Positions 1 to 8,630 of a stretch of 64,000 nucleotides of DNA are shown piece after piece. The stretch covers positions 744,001 through 808,000 of the forward strand of contig NZ_CP048627.1 of NCBI RefSeq assembly GCF_010669225.1. Direction: 5' to 3'. A program made the position numbers and the translations under genes. Each line of letters opens with the position of its first letter. Position 1 is the first letter of the stretch. This DNA is from Megamonas funiformis. GTDB lineage: Bacteria > Bacillota > Negativicutes > Selenomonadales > Selenomonadaceae. Under the pieces are notes generated by a model. The model made no database searches. It was not told where the DNA came from and saw only the letters and a list, made by a program, of their open reading frames with translations.

Positions 1-435
1 AACTAAATGAGTGATATTTCCACCGAACTGAGCTAATTCTCGAATTGCAGATGAAGATACATGATAATATTTATTATCAGTAGTTAAAAAGATATTTTCA
101 ATATCTGGAGCCATGTTTTTGATGAGCATAGCGCGTGGAAACTCATAGAGAAAATCGTTGGCATCACGTAAACCGCGAACGATTACATGAGCATTTTTTT
201 GATGAGCATAGTCAGCAAGTAGACCAGCAAAACAATCAACTTTTACATTAGGAATATGAGCAGTAGCTTGTTTTAATAAAGCTACGCGTTCTTCAACAGT
301 AAATAAAGGTTTTTTATTTATATTATTGAAAACACCAACAATTACTTCATCAAACATTTTAGAAGCTCGTTCAAAAATATCAATATGCCCATTAGTTACA
401 GGGTCAAAACTTCCAGGACAGATAGCAATAGTCAT
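1..435 (-). CDS. coaD: Phosphopantetheine adenylyltransferase, 3' end cut by window edge
   Basis: Transfers AMP from ATP to 4'-phosphopantetheine, the fourth step of coenzyme A synthesis in the cytoplasm. The 145 codons visible begin with ATG at 433-435 and read in frame to base 1, so only the C-terminal end is missing (the family is about 160 residues). The nucleotidyltransferase motif GSFDPVTNGH sits at residues 8-17, and an ATP-binding stretch near HVSSSAIRE lies close to the cut. It is the last gene visible in a minus-strand run nadE-rsmD-coaD. The rsmD-coaD pairing is common in Firmicutes. Confidence 0.95.
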   Translation of the reverse strand, partial: MTIAICPGSFDPVTNGHIDIFERASKMFDEVIVGVFNNINKKPLFTVEERVALLKQATAHIPNVKVDCFAGLLADYAHQKNAHVIVRGLRDANDFLYEFPRAMLIKNMAPDIENIFLTTDNKYYHVSSSAIRELAQFGGNITHLV

Positions 436-438
436 ACA

Positions 439-1011
439 TTAATCCTCACTTTTATTTGATTTTAATTCATAAATACTTATTTGTGTAGTAGAACCATATT
501 TTTGATTACGCAATAAAGTATATTGATGAAAATCTGAAGGTAGTTTATCTTCAATAGCATGTTCCATAATAATTATACCATCTTCAGTTAATAATGGATA
601 TTCATGGAGCATTTGCAAAACTTTTAAGCATAAATCTTGATGATATGGCGGGTCACAAAATATTATATCAAATTTTGTTTGTTTTAGATGTAATTTTTTT
701 ATGGTAGCAAAGACATCAGCTTTTAAGATAGTAGATTTATCAATAAGTTTTGTATGCGTAGCATTAAATTTAATAGTTGAAATACTATCTAAAGAGCAAT
801 CTACCATGATGGCATGATTGGCTCCTCGACTGAGTGCTTCTAAGGATAAACTGCCAGTTCCTGAAAATAAATCTAAGACATTTTTATCATAGATAAAAGA
901 ACCTAATATATTAAATAAAGATTCTTTTATTCTGTCAGCAGTAGGTCGAGTATTTTGCCCTTTAGGGGCTTTTAATTTTGCCCCGCGAGCTGAACCTGTG
1001 ATTATTCTCAT
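439..1011 (-). CDS. rsmD: 16S rRNA (guanine(966)-N(2))-methyltransferase
   Basis: SAM-dependent methylation of G966 in 16S rRNA during 30S assembly. The 190-residue length is normal for RsmD. The SAM-binding loop FSGTG is at residues 49-53 and the catalytic DPPY motif is at 120-123. An N-terminal GSARG motif is also typical. Its start overlaps the nadE stop by 4 bases and it ends 3 bases before coaD, so the three genes are almost certainly co-transcribed. Confidence 0.95.
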   Translation of the reverse strand: MRIITGSARGAKLKAPKGQNTRPTADRIKESLFNILGSFIYDKNVLDLFSGTGSLSLEALSRGANHAIMVDCSLDSISTIKFNATHTKLIDKSTILKADVFATIKKLHLKQTKFDIIFCDPPYHQDLCLKVLQMLHEYPLLTEDGIIIMEHAIEDKLPSDFHQYTLLRNQKYGSTTQISIYELKSNKSED

Positions 1012-2906
1012 AAATTATCACCTAATAATTTAGCTTTTAATTGTTTATAAGCTTTTGTATAGTATGGGCCATTTTGAGATTCACGATGGTCAAAACCATA
1101 AGCACGTCTACTTATAGCTAAGATAGGTGGTGCTTGAATGCGTTTAGCTACTGCCATACCTGTGAATAAATTCCACCAACGTTCTAAGTCGCAGATAAAG
1201 TCTTTAGCTGTAGCAAAGTATTTATCTACAAGACCAGCCTTGCAACCAATATGTTCTTCTAAAGTTTTTTCACTATACCAAAGAAGAATATCTTCTGGAG
1301 TAACTTTTTGCCAGCTTTCGACAAAAGCGCGGAATAAATAATCGTGATATGGATATTTAATAGGGTCGCCCTTACCAGCATCAACATCTTGTTCACTAGA
1401 AAGTTCGGCACTAGGTACAATATCAATAATACCTTGAGGAATTACTTCACGTTTATATACATGTTCATTTAGATAATGAGCTAATTCATATACTTGATAT
1501 TTCCATAAATCAGCAAGACCAGCTAAAAATCCAGATTGGTCACCGTATAATGTGGAATAACCGACTGTAGTTTCTGCTTTATTGGCATTACAAGTAAAGC
1601 CCCCACTAATGCTAGCTGCCATACCAGCTAAAATGCGAGCTGAACGGTCGCGAGCTTGGATATTTTCTTTGACAAAAGAAGATACTTGTACTTTATGAAC
1701 ATCATTAGTAGCTAAATGAGTGATATCAGTATTTTCAAATTGATTTACAGTGAAATCAACAACTTCTTGAATTGGCACAATAGCATAATTACAGCCTAAA
1801 TTATGAGCCAATTGACTAGAAAGACCTTTTGTTGTAGCAGAATTGAATTTACTAGGCATATTAATTAAGGTAATATTTTCAGCACCTAAAATATCTGCAT
1901 AAAGAGCAGAAGCAACAGCAGAGTCAATACCACCAGAAATACCGATGATTACTTTTTGCATACGAATATTTTTGAGGAATTTTTTGATACCATAATGAAG
2001 TGCTTGATAAATATTAGAAATATCATCATTTTGAGGAATTGGAAGAGGAGTATATTCATCATTGCCAAGTAAGTTTATATAATTATTTTGAGCTTTATAA
2101 GCAGGGCAAGTTGCAATGATATTTCCATTTTCATCATAAACTGTGCTAGAACCATCAAAAGTATAGATAGTTTTACCATTGTTTTGAATACCAATATTAT
2201 TTACATATATTAAAGGAATGTTATTATCTTTTGCTTGTTTTGCAAATACGCGATGGCGTTTATTATTTTTGCCGAAAGTATAAGGAGAAGCAGATATATT
2301 GATTAACATATCTAATTTATAATTTTGACAAAGAATATCAATCGGAGCAAAGGCATAATCATCACTCCAACCATCTTCACATAAAATACAACCTAAATTT
2401 AATTCTTGACCTTTGATATTGACTTTTACAGGAGAAAGAATATCATTTAAATTGAGTTTTAGTTCAGTTGCTAAGCTTTGTAAACTGAAGAAATAACGAC
2501 TATCATCAAATTCACGATAATTTGGAAATAGAGTTTTGATGACAAATGGATATGGAGATTTTTCAGGTTTGATTAATTTGCCATTATAAGCTGTATATAA
2601 AGCATTGTATTTACGAACGCGACCATCAGTATTTTTCTTATCCCAGTCAACAGCAATATTACCAAAAATGATACAAATATCTTGAGAAGCTGCGATAATA
2701 TCTTCGCCATAGCTTAAACAATCTTTTAAAAATGCTGTTTGTTCCCAAGTATCACCTAAGAGATAACCTGGAATACACATTTCAGGGAAAATTATAATAT
2801 CTGTATTATTTTGTTTAGCTTCATCAATAGCTTGAAGCATACGCTCTACATTTAGGTCAGGATGACTTGGTTCAACATCAATTTGGCTGAAACAGATTTT
2901 TACCAT
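1008..2906 (-). CDS. nadE: Glutamine-dependent NAD(+) synthase
   Basis: Converts nicotinate adenine dinucleotide to NAD+ using glutamine as ammonia donor. It is a two-domain enzyme of 632 residues. The N-terminal nitrilase-type glutaminase has Glu42 in FPEMCIPGY and the probable nucleophile Cys176 in ILCEDGW. The C-terminal synthetase has the ATP-binding P-loop SGGIDS at 324-329. It is first gene of the minus-strand operon with rsmD and coaD, with a well-spaced promoter at 2944-2972. A GGCGG-type ribosome binding site precedes the ATG. Confidence 0.95.
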   Translation of the reverse strand: MVKICFSQIDVEPSHPDLNVERMLQAIDEAKQNNTDIIIFPEMCIPGYLLGDTWEQTAFLKDCLSYGEDIIAASQDICIIFGNIAVDWDKKNTDGRVRKYNALYTAYNGKLIKPEKSPYPFVIKTLFPNYREFDDSRYFFSLQSLATELKLNLNDILSPVKVNIKGQELNLGCILCEDGWSDDYAFAPIDILCQNYKLDMLINISASPYTFGKNNKRHRVFAKQAKDNNIPLIYVNNIGIQNNGKTIYTFDGSSTVYDENGNIIATCPAYKAQNNYINLLGNDEYTPLPIPQNDDISNIYQALHYGIKKFLKNIRMQKVIIGISGGIDSAVASALYADILGAENITLINMPSKFNSATTKGLSSQLAHNLGCNYAIVPIQEVVDFTVNQFENTDITHLATNDVHKVQVSSFVKENIQARDRSARILAGMAASISGGFTCNANKAETTVGYSTLYGDQSGFLAGLADLWKYQVYELAHYLNEHVYKREVIPQGIIDIVPSAELSSEQDVDAGKGDPIKYPYHDYLFRAFVESWQKVTPEDILLWYSEKTLEEHIGCKAGLVDKYFATAKDFICDLERWWNLFTGMAVAKRIQAPPILAISRRAYGFDHRESQNGPYYTKAYKQLKAKLLGDNL

Positions 2907-2943
2907 AAAACAACCGCCTTTATTATTAATTAATTATGTTACT

Positions 2944-2972
2944 ACAATAGCACGAATTGTATTGATTTACAA
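2944..2972 (-). promoter_or_regulatory. Promoter of nadE-rsmD-coaD
   Basis: On the minus strand a TTGTAA -35 (2967-2972) and a TATTGT -10 (2944-2949) are separated by 17 bases, about 40 bases before the nadE start codon. Assigned from sequence match and position only. Confidence 0.55.
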
Positions 2973-3013
2973 GTAAATGAGCAGATAAATAGAGATATAT
3001 ATAAATAAAAAGC

Positions 3014-3043
3014 TTGCAATTTAAATTCTTTCTGTGATATAAT
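3014..3043 (+). promoter_or_regulatory. Strong extended -10 promoter upstream of rpmB
   Basis: TTGCAA (3014-3019) and a perfect TATAAT (3038-3043) are separated by 18 bases, with a TG one base before the -10 (extended -10). It is the only good plus-strand promoter before rpmB, 240 bases upstream of it. The RNA would first read a possible 40-residue ORF at 3073. Confidence 0.7.
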
Positions 3044-3072
3044 GTTAGCACTGTGTTTTTTAAAAGTACGAC

Positions 3073-3195
3073 ATGATTTTTATTAGATATAATAAATATG
3101 TAGTCGTCAAGACAATAGGGCAAGAACAACCCGAATTTAAGCTTGTGGAGATAGTAGGTAACGAATTTGATGAAGCAAGAAGTCAACTATTATAA
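3073..3195 (+). CDS. Possible 40-residue protein in the rpmB leader
   Basis: A short ORF begins with ATG about 20-25 bases after the expected start of the rpmB transcript and is stopped just upstream in frame, so this ATG is the only start. The peptide has a basic Tyr/Val-rich first third and an acidic C-terminal half (QEQPEFKLVEIVGNEFDEA). It is not low complexity, which argues against chance. Against it, there is no clear Shine-Dalgarno sequence and third positions are more GC-rich than in the neighbours. I do not recognise a family. It could instead be a structured leader RNA. Confidence 0.3.
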   Translation: MIFIRYNKYVVVKTIGQEQPEFKLVEIVGNEFDEARSQLL

Positions 3196-3281
3196 TATGT
3201 AAATTATTTCTATTATTATAGAAGGCAGTTCATGACTTAGTAATTATTTTCTATCTTCCATTCCTTAAGGAGGTGTGCTAA

Positions 3282-3470
3282 ATGGCAAATGTTTGCGAAA
3301 TCTGCGCTAAAGGTGAAAGAGCAGGAATGAATGTAAGCCATTCTCATTTAAAAACTAAACGCACTTGGAAACCAAACATTCAGCGTGTACGTGCTGTAGT
3401 TGACGGTGAAGTTAAACGTGTTAATGTTTGCACTAGCTGCATGCGTTCTGGTAAAATCCAGCGTGCTTAA
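3282..3470 (+). CDS. rpmB: 50S ribosomal protein L28
   Basis: Large-subunit ribosomal protein of 62 residues, a normal length. This is the zinc-ribbon (C+) form, with two CxxC pairs at Cys5/Cys8 and Cys50/Cys53. The ribosome binding site AAGGAGG lies 8 bases before the ATG. It is monocistronic apart from the possible 40-residue ORF upstream, and is closed by a strong terminator. Many bacteria also keep a cysteine-free paralog for zinc starvation; none is in this window. Confidence 0.97.
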   Translation: MANVCEICAKGERAGMNVSHSHLKTKRTWKPNIQRVRAVVDGEVKRVNVCTSCMRSGKIQRA

Positions 3471-3490
3471 TGGTCTTAACGGACATTATA

Positions 3491-3527
3491 AAAAATAAGC
3501 TGCTTAGTATTAAGCAGCTTATTTTTT
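3491..3527 (+). terminator. Rho-independent terminator after rpmB
   Basis: A 13-14 bp stem (AATAAGCTGCTTA and its complement) with a three-base loop is followed by a T run. Confidence 0.9.
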
Positions 3528-3587
3528 ATTGCTAGAATAAATCAAATATCATGATTAAATTTTAAGGAAAAATAATAGGAGAAAAAA

Positions 3588-4832
3588 ATGGCATTTTCTG
3601 AAAAAATTATTGAAACTAGACAAAAAGCTTTAGCTTTATGTAAAGAATATTTTGCTCGTCCTGATGAAATAGCAGAATTTAATACTTTAAAAATTCTTGA
3701 TGCTATGAGAAAAGTAAAAGTGTCTGAAGCACATTTTAATACAACATCTGGATATGCTTATGATGATATTGGTAGAAATAAAATTGAAGAATTATATGCA
3801 GAAGTCTTCAAAGCAGAAGCGGCTTTAGTGCGTACACAATTTGTATCTGGTACACATGCTTTAGCTACTGTTTTATTTGGTATATTGCGTCCTGGTGATC
3901 AATTGATATATATTACAGGAACACCATATGATACTATGCAAACAGTAATTGGTTATGCAACAGATAGCCCAGGTTCATTAAAAGAATTTGGTATTTTATA
4001 TGATGAAGTGCCATTAAAAGATGGTTGTGTTGATTTTAATGTAGCTAAAGAAAAAATTACTACAAAAACTAAAATGGTAGTTATTCAGCGTTCTTGTGGC
4101 TATATGATGCGTCCAAGTTTAAGCGTAGATGAAATTGGTGAAATTTGCAAATTCGTCAAAGAAATCAATCCTAATTGTATTTGTTATATAGATAATTGCT
4201 ATGGTGAATTTACAGATACAAAAGAACCTATTGAAGTAGGCGCTGATATTATTGCTGGTTCTTTAATTAAAAATCCAGGTGGCGGTATTGCTCCAACAGG
4301 TGGATATATTGTAGGTAGAAAAGATTTAGTAGAACTTGCTTCTTATCGCATGACTTCTCCTGGTATGGGAGCAGAACTTGGTGCTTCTCTTGCAAATAAC
4401 CGCTTGTTATTCCAAGGATTATTTTTAGCACCACATGTTGTCGCTCAAGCTGTAAAATCTGCGATTTTTGCTGCTGCATTTTTTGATTTATTAGGATTTA
4501 AAACATTACCTGCACCAGATACAAAAAGAAATGATATTATTCAAGCTATTGAAATGGGTAGCAAAGAAAAATTAGTTGCTTTTTGTCAAGGTATTCAAAA
4601 ATATTCTCCAGTTGATTCTTATGCAGCTCCAGAACCATGGGATATGCCAGGCTATGAAGATCAAGTTATCATGGCAGCTGGTACTTTTGTACAAGGAGCT
4701 TCTATTGAACTTAGTGCAGATGGTCCTATTCGTGAACCATATAATGTATATCTTCAAGGCGCATTGACTTTTGAACATTCTTTAGTTGCTATTATGGGTG
4801 CAGGTCAAGCAGTAGAAGATTTAAATAAATAA
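3588..4832 (+). CDS. PLP-dependent methionine gamma-lyase-like protein (YnbB / aluminium resistance family)
   Basis: A 414-residue fold-type I PLP enzyme of the family annotated as aluminium resistance or methionine gamma-lyase family protein (B. subtilis YnbB). The likely Schiff-base lysine is Lys228 in GSLIKNPGGG, and Asp202 in CYIDNCYGE would hold the pyridine nitrogen. The N-terminal VSEAHFNTTSGYAYDD region is typical. The substrate of the family is not established. It is preceded by AATAGGAG and followed by its own terminator, so it is probably monocistronic. Confidence 0.85.
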   Translation: MAFSEKIIETRQKALALCKEYFARPDEIAEFNTLKILDAMRKVKVSEAHFNTTSGYAYDDIGRNKIEELYAEVFKAEAALVRTQFVSGTHALATVLFGILRPGDQLIYITGTPYDTMQTVIGYATDSPGSLKEFGILYDEVPLKDGCVDFNVAKEKITTKTKMVVIQRSCGYMMRPSLSVDEIGEICKFVKEINPNCICYIDNCYGEFTDTKEPIEVGADIIAGSLIKNPGGGIAPTGGYIVGRKDLVELASYRMTSPGMGAELGASLANNRLLFQGLFLAPHVVAQAVKSAIFAAAFFDLLGFKTLPAPDTKRNDIIQAIEMGSKEKLVAFCQGIQKYSPVDSYAAPEPWDMPGYEDQVIMAAGTFVQGASIELSADGPIREPYNVYLQGALTFEHSLVAIMGAGQAVEDLNK

Positions 4833-4856
4833 TCTTAGTGATAAAGTAAAATAAAT

Positions 4857-4890
4857 ACAAAAAAAGACACGTTATTTCGTGTCTTTTTTT
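4857..4890 (+). terminator. Terminator after the YnbB-like gene
   Basis: AAAAAGACACG and CGTGTCTTTTTTT form an 11 bp stem with a six-base loop and a T7 tail. A near copy lies at 5019-5050 (see the repeat entry). Confidence 0.85.
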
Positions 4891-4947
4891 GTGTGTATAT
4901 ATTATATTGGAGAGCTAAGGAAAAGCTTGTATTTAATATAACATAAA

Positions 4948-4962
4948 TGATAATGATTTTCA
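4948..4962. promoter_or_regulatory. Fur-box-like site, copy 1
   Basis: TGATAAT-G-ATTTTCA matches the 7-1-7 Fur consensus TGATAATnATTATCA at 13 of 14 defined positions. No iron gene follows directly; the next gene on the plus strand is yitT, 425 bases on. Confidence 0.5.
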
Positions 4963-5110
4963 ATACCTAAAATGAATTAAATCATAAAAATTTTTGTTGG
5001 TTAAATATTTGTGTATAACAAAAAAAGACACGTTGTTTCGTGCCTTTTTTGCTTGTATATATATCATAATTGGAGAGTCAAGGAAAAGCTTATATATAAT
5101 ATAACATAAA

Positions 5111-5125
5111 TGATAATCAATTTCA
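5111..5125. promoter_or_regulatory. Fur-box-like site, copy 2
   Basis: TGATAAT-C-AATTTCA has a perfect left half and 5 of 7 matches in the right half. It is the same position in the second copy of the duplicated module. Confidence 0.35.
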
Positions 5126-5387
5126 ATACATAAATAAAAATAAATTTTTTTTAGAATAGCTTTATATAATTAGATAAGTTAAAATAAATAATAGAGAGAT
5201 TGGTAAACGGAATAATAAAAAAATGGATTTTGATAAAAGAAATATTTTAGTAGAAAAATAGTCTTATTTATAGTATTATTTTGGAATTGTTAAGAATATG
5301 TGAAAATGGTACAAATAATAATTTAAATATGTTAAAATACATTTTGCTGAGATTTACATAACTTTGAAATTTTATAGGAGGAGAAAG

Positions 5388-6281
5388 ATGAGACATATGT
5401 CAGAATTAGCAAACACACATATTTGGCGTTACTTAAAAATCTTAATTGGCTCGTTAATTGCAGGTTTAGGTTATAGTACGTTTATTATTCCTGCGAAGTT
5501 GCTTGCTAGTGGACTCAGTGGTATTGCTGTTATTGTTTACTATATGATTGATTTACCGATTGGTTTACAATTAATAGTATATAATATCCCAATTGTATAT
5601 TTAGCATATAGAGTTTTTGGTAAATTATATGCGATTGATACGATTATTGGAACAGTAATGTTATCCGTAGCTATTGATGCTACAAGTTTTATTGGAAACT
5701 ATCACCTGGTAGAAGACCCTATACTTAATTCTGTTTTTGGTGGTGTACTTGTAGGTATAGGTTGTGGTATTGTATTTAGAGCCAACTCTAATGGTGGTGG
5801 CTTTGATGTATTAGGTGCTGTTATCAAAAAATATTACTCCCTTGATTTAGGAACAGTAGTATTTGGTTTTAACTTGATTATTATTTTAGTAGGTATAGTA
5901 TTGTTCAATGTTTCTATTGGTTTATATACTTTAATTAATATGTATATTGTTGGTGAAATCACTAATAAAGTAGTAGCTGGTTTCAATCGCAAAAAATTAG
6001 TAATAATCATATCACCATTTTCAGAAATTATTGGTTGGACTATTATTCAACATATTGGACGTGGCGTTACATTTTTAAATGGGGAAGGCGCATATAGTCA
6101 TAAAAATCAAAAGGTAATTTTTGCAGTGGTGAATTTGACACAGGTAAGCAAGGTAAAACTCATAGTGAATGCTATAGACCCGACAGCTTTTATGATTATT
6201 ACAGATACATCAGAAGTTGCTGGACGAGGTTTTACTATAAAGATGCCGGAAAAACATTCGAGCAAGGATTTAACTGAATAA
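5388..6281 (+). CDS. YitT family membrane protein
   Basis: Polytopic inner-membrane protein of 297 residues with the YitT architecture. Several hydrophobic helices (DUF161-like, roughly residues 20-190, with repeated glycine-rich turns) are followed by a soluble C-terminal DUF2179 domain ending in FMIITDTSEVAGRGF. The function of the family is unknown. I chose ATG 5388 because TAGGAGG lies 7 bases before it; the in-frame TTG at 5364 is upstream of that site and would leave it unused. It is separated by 61 bases from speD, with no obvious terminator. Confidence 0.85.
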   Translation: MRHMSELANTHIWRYLKILIGSLIAGLGYSTFIIPAKLLASGLSGIAVIVYYMIDLPIGLQLIVYNIPIVYLAYRVFGKLYAIDTIIGTVMLSVAIDATSFIGNYHLVEDPILNSVFGGVLVGIGCGIVFRANSNGGGFDVLGAVIKKYYSLDLGTVVFGFNLIIILVGIVLFNVSIGLYTLINMYIVGEITNKVVAGFNRKKLVIIISPFSEIIGWTIIQHIGRGVTFLNGEGAYSHKNQKVIFAVVNLTQVSKVKLIVNAIDPTAFMIITDTSEVAGRGFTIKMPEKHSSKDLTE

Positions 6282-6342
6282 AAAGGTTTATAGGTTTGCC
6301 TTTATTAACCTAAATATATATTAGAAGAGGGATAGATATTAG

Positions 6343-7131
6343 GTGTCCGAAAAATTAAAACTATATGGATTTAATAATTTGACAAAGTCTTTAAGCTTTA
6401 ATATTTACGATGTTTGCTATGCCAAAACACCAAGGGAACAGCGTGATTATATAAAATATATAGATGAACAATATAATTCAGAGCGTTTGACAAAGATTTT
6501 AACAAATGTAGCAGAAATGATAGGAGCTAGAGTGCTTAATGTTTCTAGTCAAGATTATGATCCGCAAGGAGCCAGTGTAACTATTCTCTTGGCAGATGAA
6601 AATATGCGTTTGGCAAAAAATGATGAAGTGGAAGATTGTGTGAGTAGTAAGACTGTTTTAGGTCATTTGGATAAAAGTCATATCACTGTGCATACGTATC
6701 CAGAATATCATCCAGAAACAAGTATTGCTACATTTAGAGTGGATATAGATGTTTCTACTTGTGGAGAGATTACTCCGCTTAGTACACTTGATTATTTAAT
6801 TGGAAATTTTGATTCTGATATCATAACGATGGATTATCGTGTACGAGGTTTTACTCGTGATGTCAGTGGTAGAAAGTTATTTATGGACCATAAAATAACA
6901 TCTATTCAAGATTATATTATGCCAGATACTTTATTGAATTATGATGCAATGGATATAAATGTGTATCAGGCTAATTTATTTCATACAAGAATGTTGATTA
7001 AAGAACCAGAATTAAGTAATTACTTATTTAATACTGATATTTATGAAATACCACCAAAAACTAGATTGGAAATAAGCAATCGTTTGCGTCGTGAGATGTT
7101 AGAGATTTTTAGTGGTACAAATGTTTTTTGA
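6343..7131 (+). CDS. speD: S-adenosylmethionine decarboxylase proenzyme (E. coli type)
   Basis: Makes decarboxylated SAM, the aminopropyl donor for spermidine. The 262-residue protein aligns along its whole length with E. coli SpeD, including GFNNLTKSLSF near the N-terminus. The self-cleavage site Lys111-Ser112 in HLDKSHITVHTYPE would yield the pyruvoyl cofactor on Ser112. The start is GTG with AGAGGG 11 bases upstream. It is first gene of the polyamine cluster and lies 28 bases before the arginine decarboxylase-like gene. Confidence 0.95.
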   Translation: MSEKLKLYGFNNLTKSLSFNIYDVCYAKTPREQRDYIKYIDEQYNSERLTKILTNVAEMIGARVLNVSSQDYDPQGASVTILLADENMRLAKNDEVEDCVSSKTVLGHLDKSHITVHTYPEYHPETSIATFRVDIDVSTCGEITPLSTLDYLIGNFDSDIITMDYRVRGFTRDVSGRKLFMDHKITSIQDYIMPDTLLNYDAMDINVYQANLFHTRMLIKEPELSNYLFNTDIYEIPPKTRLEISNRLRREMLEIFSGTNVF

Positions 7132-7159
7132 TAAATCATAAATGATTGATTAAAGAAGG

Positions 7160-8623
7160 TTGGTGAAATTATTGGATAGACAAGCACAAAAGAAAATGCC
7201 TGTTTTGGAAGCTTTAGAAAGATTTAAAAAAATGCGTGTAGTACCTTTTGATGTTCCAGGACATAAAAGAGGTAGAGGAAATAAAGCTTTATTAAATTTT
7301 TTAGGCGAAAAATGTTTATCTGTAGATGTAAATTCAATGAAACCATTAGACAATTTATGTCACCCAGTTTCTGTAATCAAAGAAGCTGAGGAATTAGCAG
7401 CAGATGCTTTTGGAGCAGAGCATGCCTTTTTTATGGTAGGTGGAACTACGTCAGCTGTACAAACGATGATTTTAACAGCTTGTAAGCGTGGTGATAAGAT
7501 TATTTTACCGCGAAATGTCCACCGCAGTGCTATAAATGCGATGATTTTGTGTGGAGCTATTCCAATATATATTAATCCGCAGATGGATAAACAACTTGGT
7601 ATATCACTCGGTATGTCAGTTGAGGAAGTAAAAAAAGCTATAAGAGAAAATCCAGATGCTAAAGCAGTTTTAGTAAATAATCCAACATATTATGGTATTT
7701 GTTCTAATTTAAAAGAAATTATAAAAGTAGCCCATGAACATAATATGTTAGTTTTGGCTGATGAAGCACATGGAACACATTTTTATTTTAATAAACGATT
7801 ACCTATAGCAGCTATTCATGCGGGAGCTGATATGGCAGCTGTAAGTATGCATAAATCAGGTGGCTCACTTACACAAAGTTCATTTTTGCTCACTGGTAAA
7901 AATGTAAAAGCAGGTTATGTTCATCAGATTATAAATTTGACACAAACTACAAGTGGTTCATATTTATTGATGTCTAGCCTTGATATTTCTCGTTCTAATT
8001 TAGCCGTACATGGCAGCGAAATCTTTGATTTTGTTATAGATTTAGTAGATTATGCACGACAAGAAATCAATAATATCGGTGATTATTATGCTTATGCAGA
8101 TGAAAAGATAAATGGCGATAGTGTTTTTGATTTTGATACCACTAAATTAGCTATTTATACATTACCTGTAGGTCTTGCTGGTATTGAAGTATATGATTTA
8201 TTGCGTGATGAATACGATATTCAAGCAGAATTTGGAGATATCGGCAATCTACTTGCTTATGTATCTGTTGGCGATAGAGCAAAAGATATTGAACGCTTAG
8301 TAAGTGCGTTAGCAGAAATTCGCAGAAATTATAAAAAAGACCATAAGGGCATGTTAGAAGCTGAATATATCAGCCCTAAAGTAATGTGTGGACCACAAGA
8401 TGCCTTTTATAGTGAAAAAGTATCTTTACCATTAGATGAAAGCTGTGGTAAAGTATGCAGTGAATTTGTAATGTGTTATCCTCCTGGAATACCGATTTTG
8501 GCACCAGGGGAATTAATTACACCAGAGATTTTAGAATATATTCACTATGCTAAAGATAAAGGCTGTTCCATGACAGGCCCTGAAGATATGGAAATAAAAC
8601 GTTTAAATGTAATTAAGGAGTGA
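7160..8623 (+). CDS. speA: Orn/Lys/Arg decarboxylase family protein, probably arginine decarboxylase
   Basis: PLP-dependent fold-type I decarboxylase of 487 residues, the size of the short Bacillus-type enzymes. Lys232 in SMHKSGGSLTQSS is the Schiff-base lysine, with DEAHGTHF at 201-208 and the N-terminal VPFDVPGHKRG motif. The family includes lysine, ornithine and arginine decarboxylases. Arginine is inferred here because agmatinase (speB) lies two genes downstream. The start is uncertain: TTG 7160, GTG 7163 and TTG 7172 are all in frame near a weak AGAAGG. Confidence 0.85.
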   Translation: MVKLLDRQAQKKMPVLEALERFKKMRVVPFDVPGHKRGRGNKALLNFLGEKCLSVDVNSMKPLDNLCHPVSVIKEAEELAADAFGAEHAFFMVGGTTSAVQTMILTACKRGDKIILPRNVHRSAINAMILCGAIPIYINPQMDKQLGISLGMSVEEVKKAIRENPDAKAVLVNNPTYYGICSNLKEIIKVAHEHNMLVLADEAHGTHFYFNKRLPIAAIHAGADMAAVSMHKSGGSLTQSSFLLTGKNVKAGYVHQIINLTQTTSGSYLLMSSLDISRSNLAVHGSEIFDFVIDLVDYARQEINNIGDYYAYADEKINGDSVFDFDTTKLAIYTLPVGLAGIEVYDLLRDEYDIQAEFGDIGNLLAYVSVGDRAKDIERLVSALAEIRRNYKKDHKGMLEAEYISPKVMCGPQDAFYSEKVSLPLDESCGKVCSEFVMCYPPGIPILAPGELITPEILEYIHYAKDKGCSMTGPEDMEIKRLNVIKE

Positions 8624-8630
8624 TAGATAA

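Larger units (their letters stand above)
4857..5130 (+). repeat. Tandem duplication of a terminator plus Fur-box-like module
   Basis: Two diverged copies lie head to tail, at about 4857-4966 and 5019-5130. Each has, in order, the GACACG...CGTG(T/C)C hairpin with T run, a short AT tract, TTGGAGAG, AAGGAAAAGCTT, AATATAACATAAATGATAAT and TTTCAATAC. They fill most of the 555-base gap between the YnbB-like gene and yitT. No ORF of note is present in the gap. The second copy carries one substitution in the hairpin stem and changes in the Fur-like half-site. Confidence 0.8.

Noticed and set aside
2926-3186. 86-codon minus-strand ORF upstream of nadE
   Set aside because: It runs through the nadE promoter and opposite the rpmB promoter; low-complexity peptide, no ribosome binding site.
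5364-5387. Upstream TTG start for yitT
   Set aside because: The AGGAGG site lies downstream of it and is properly spaced for ATG 5388.
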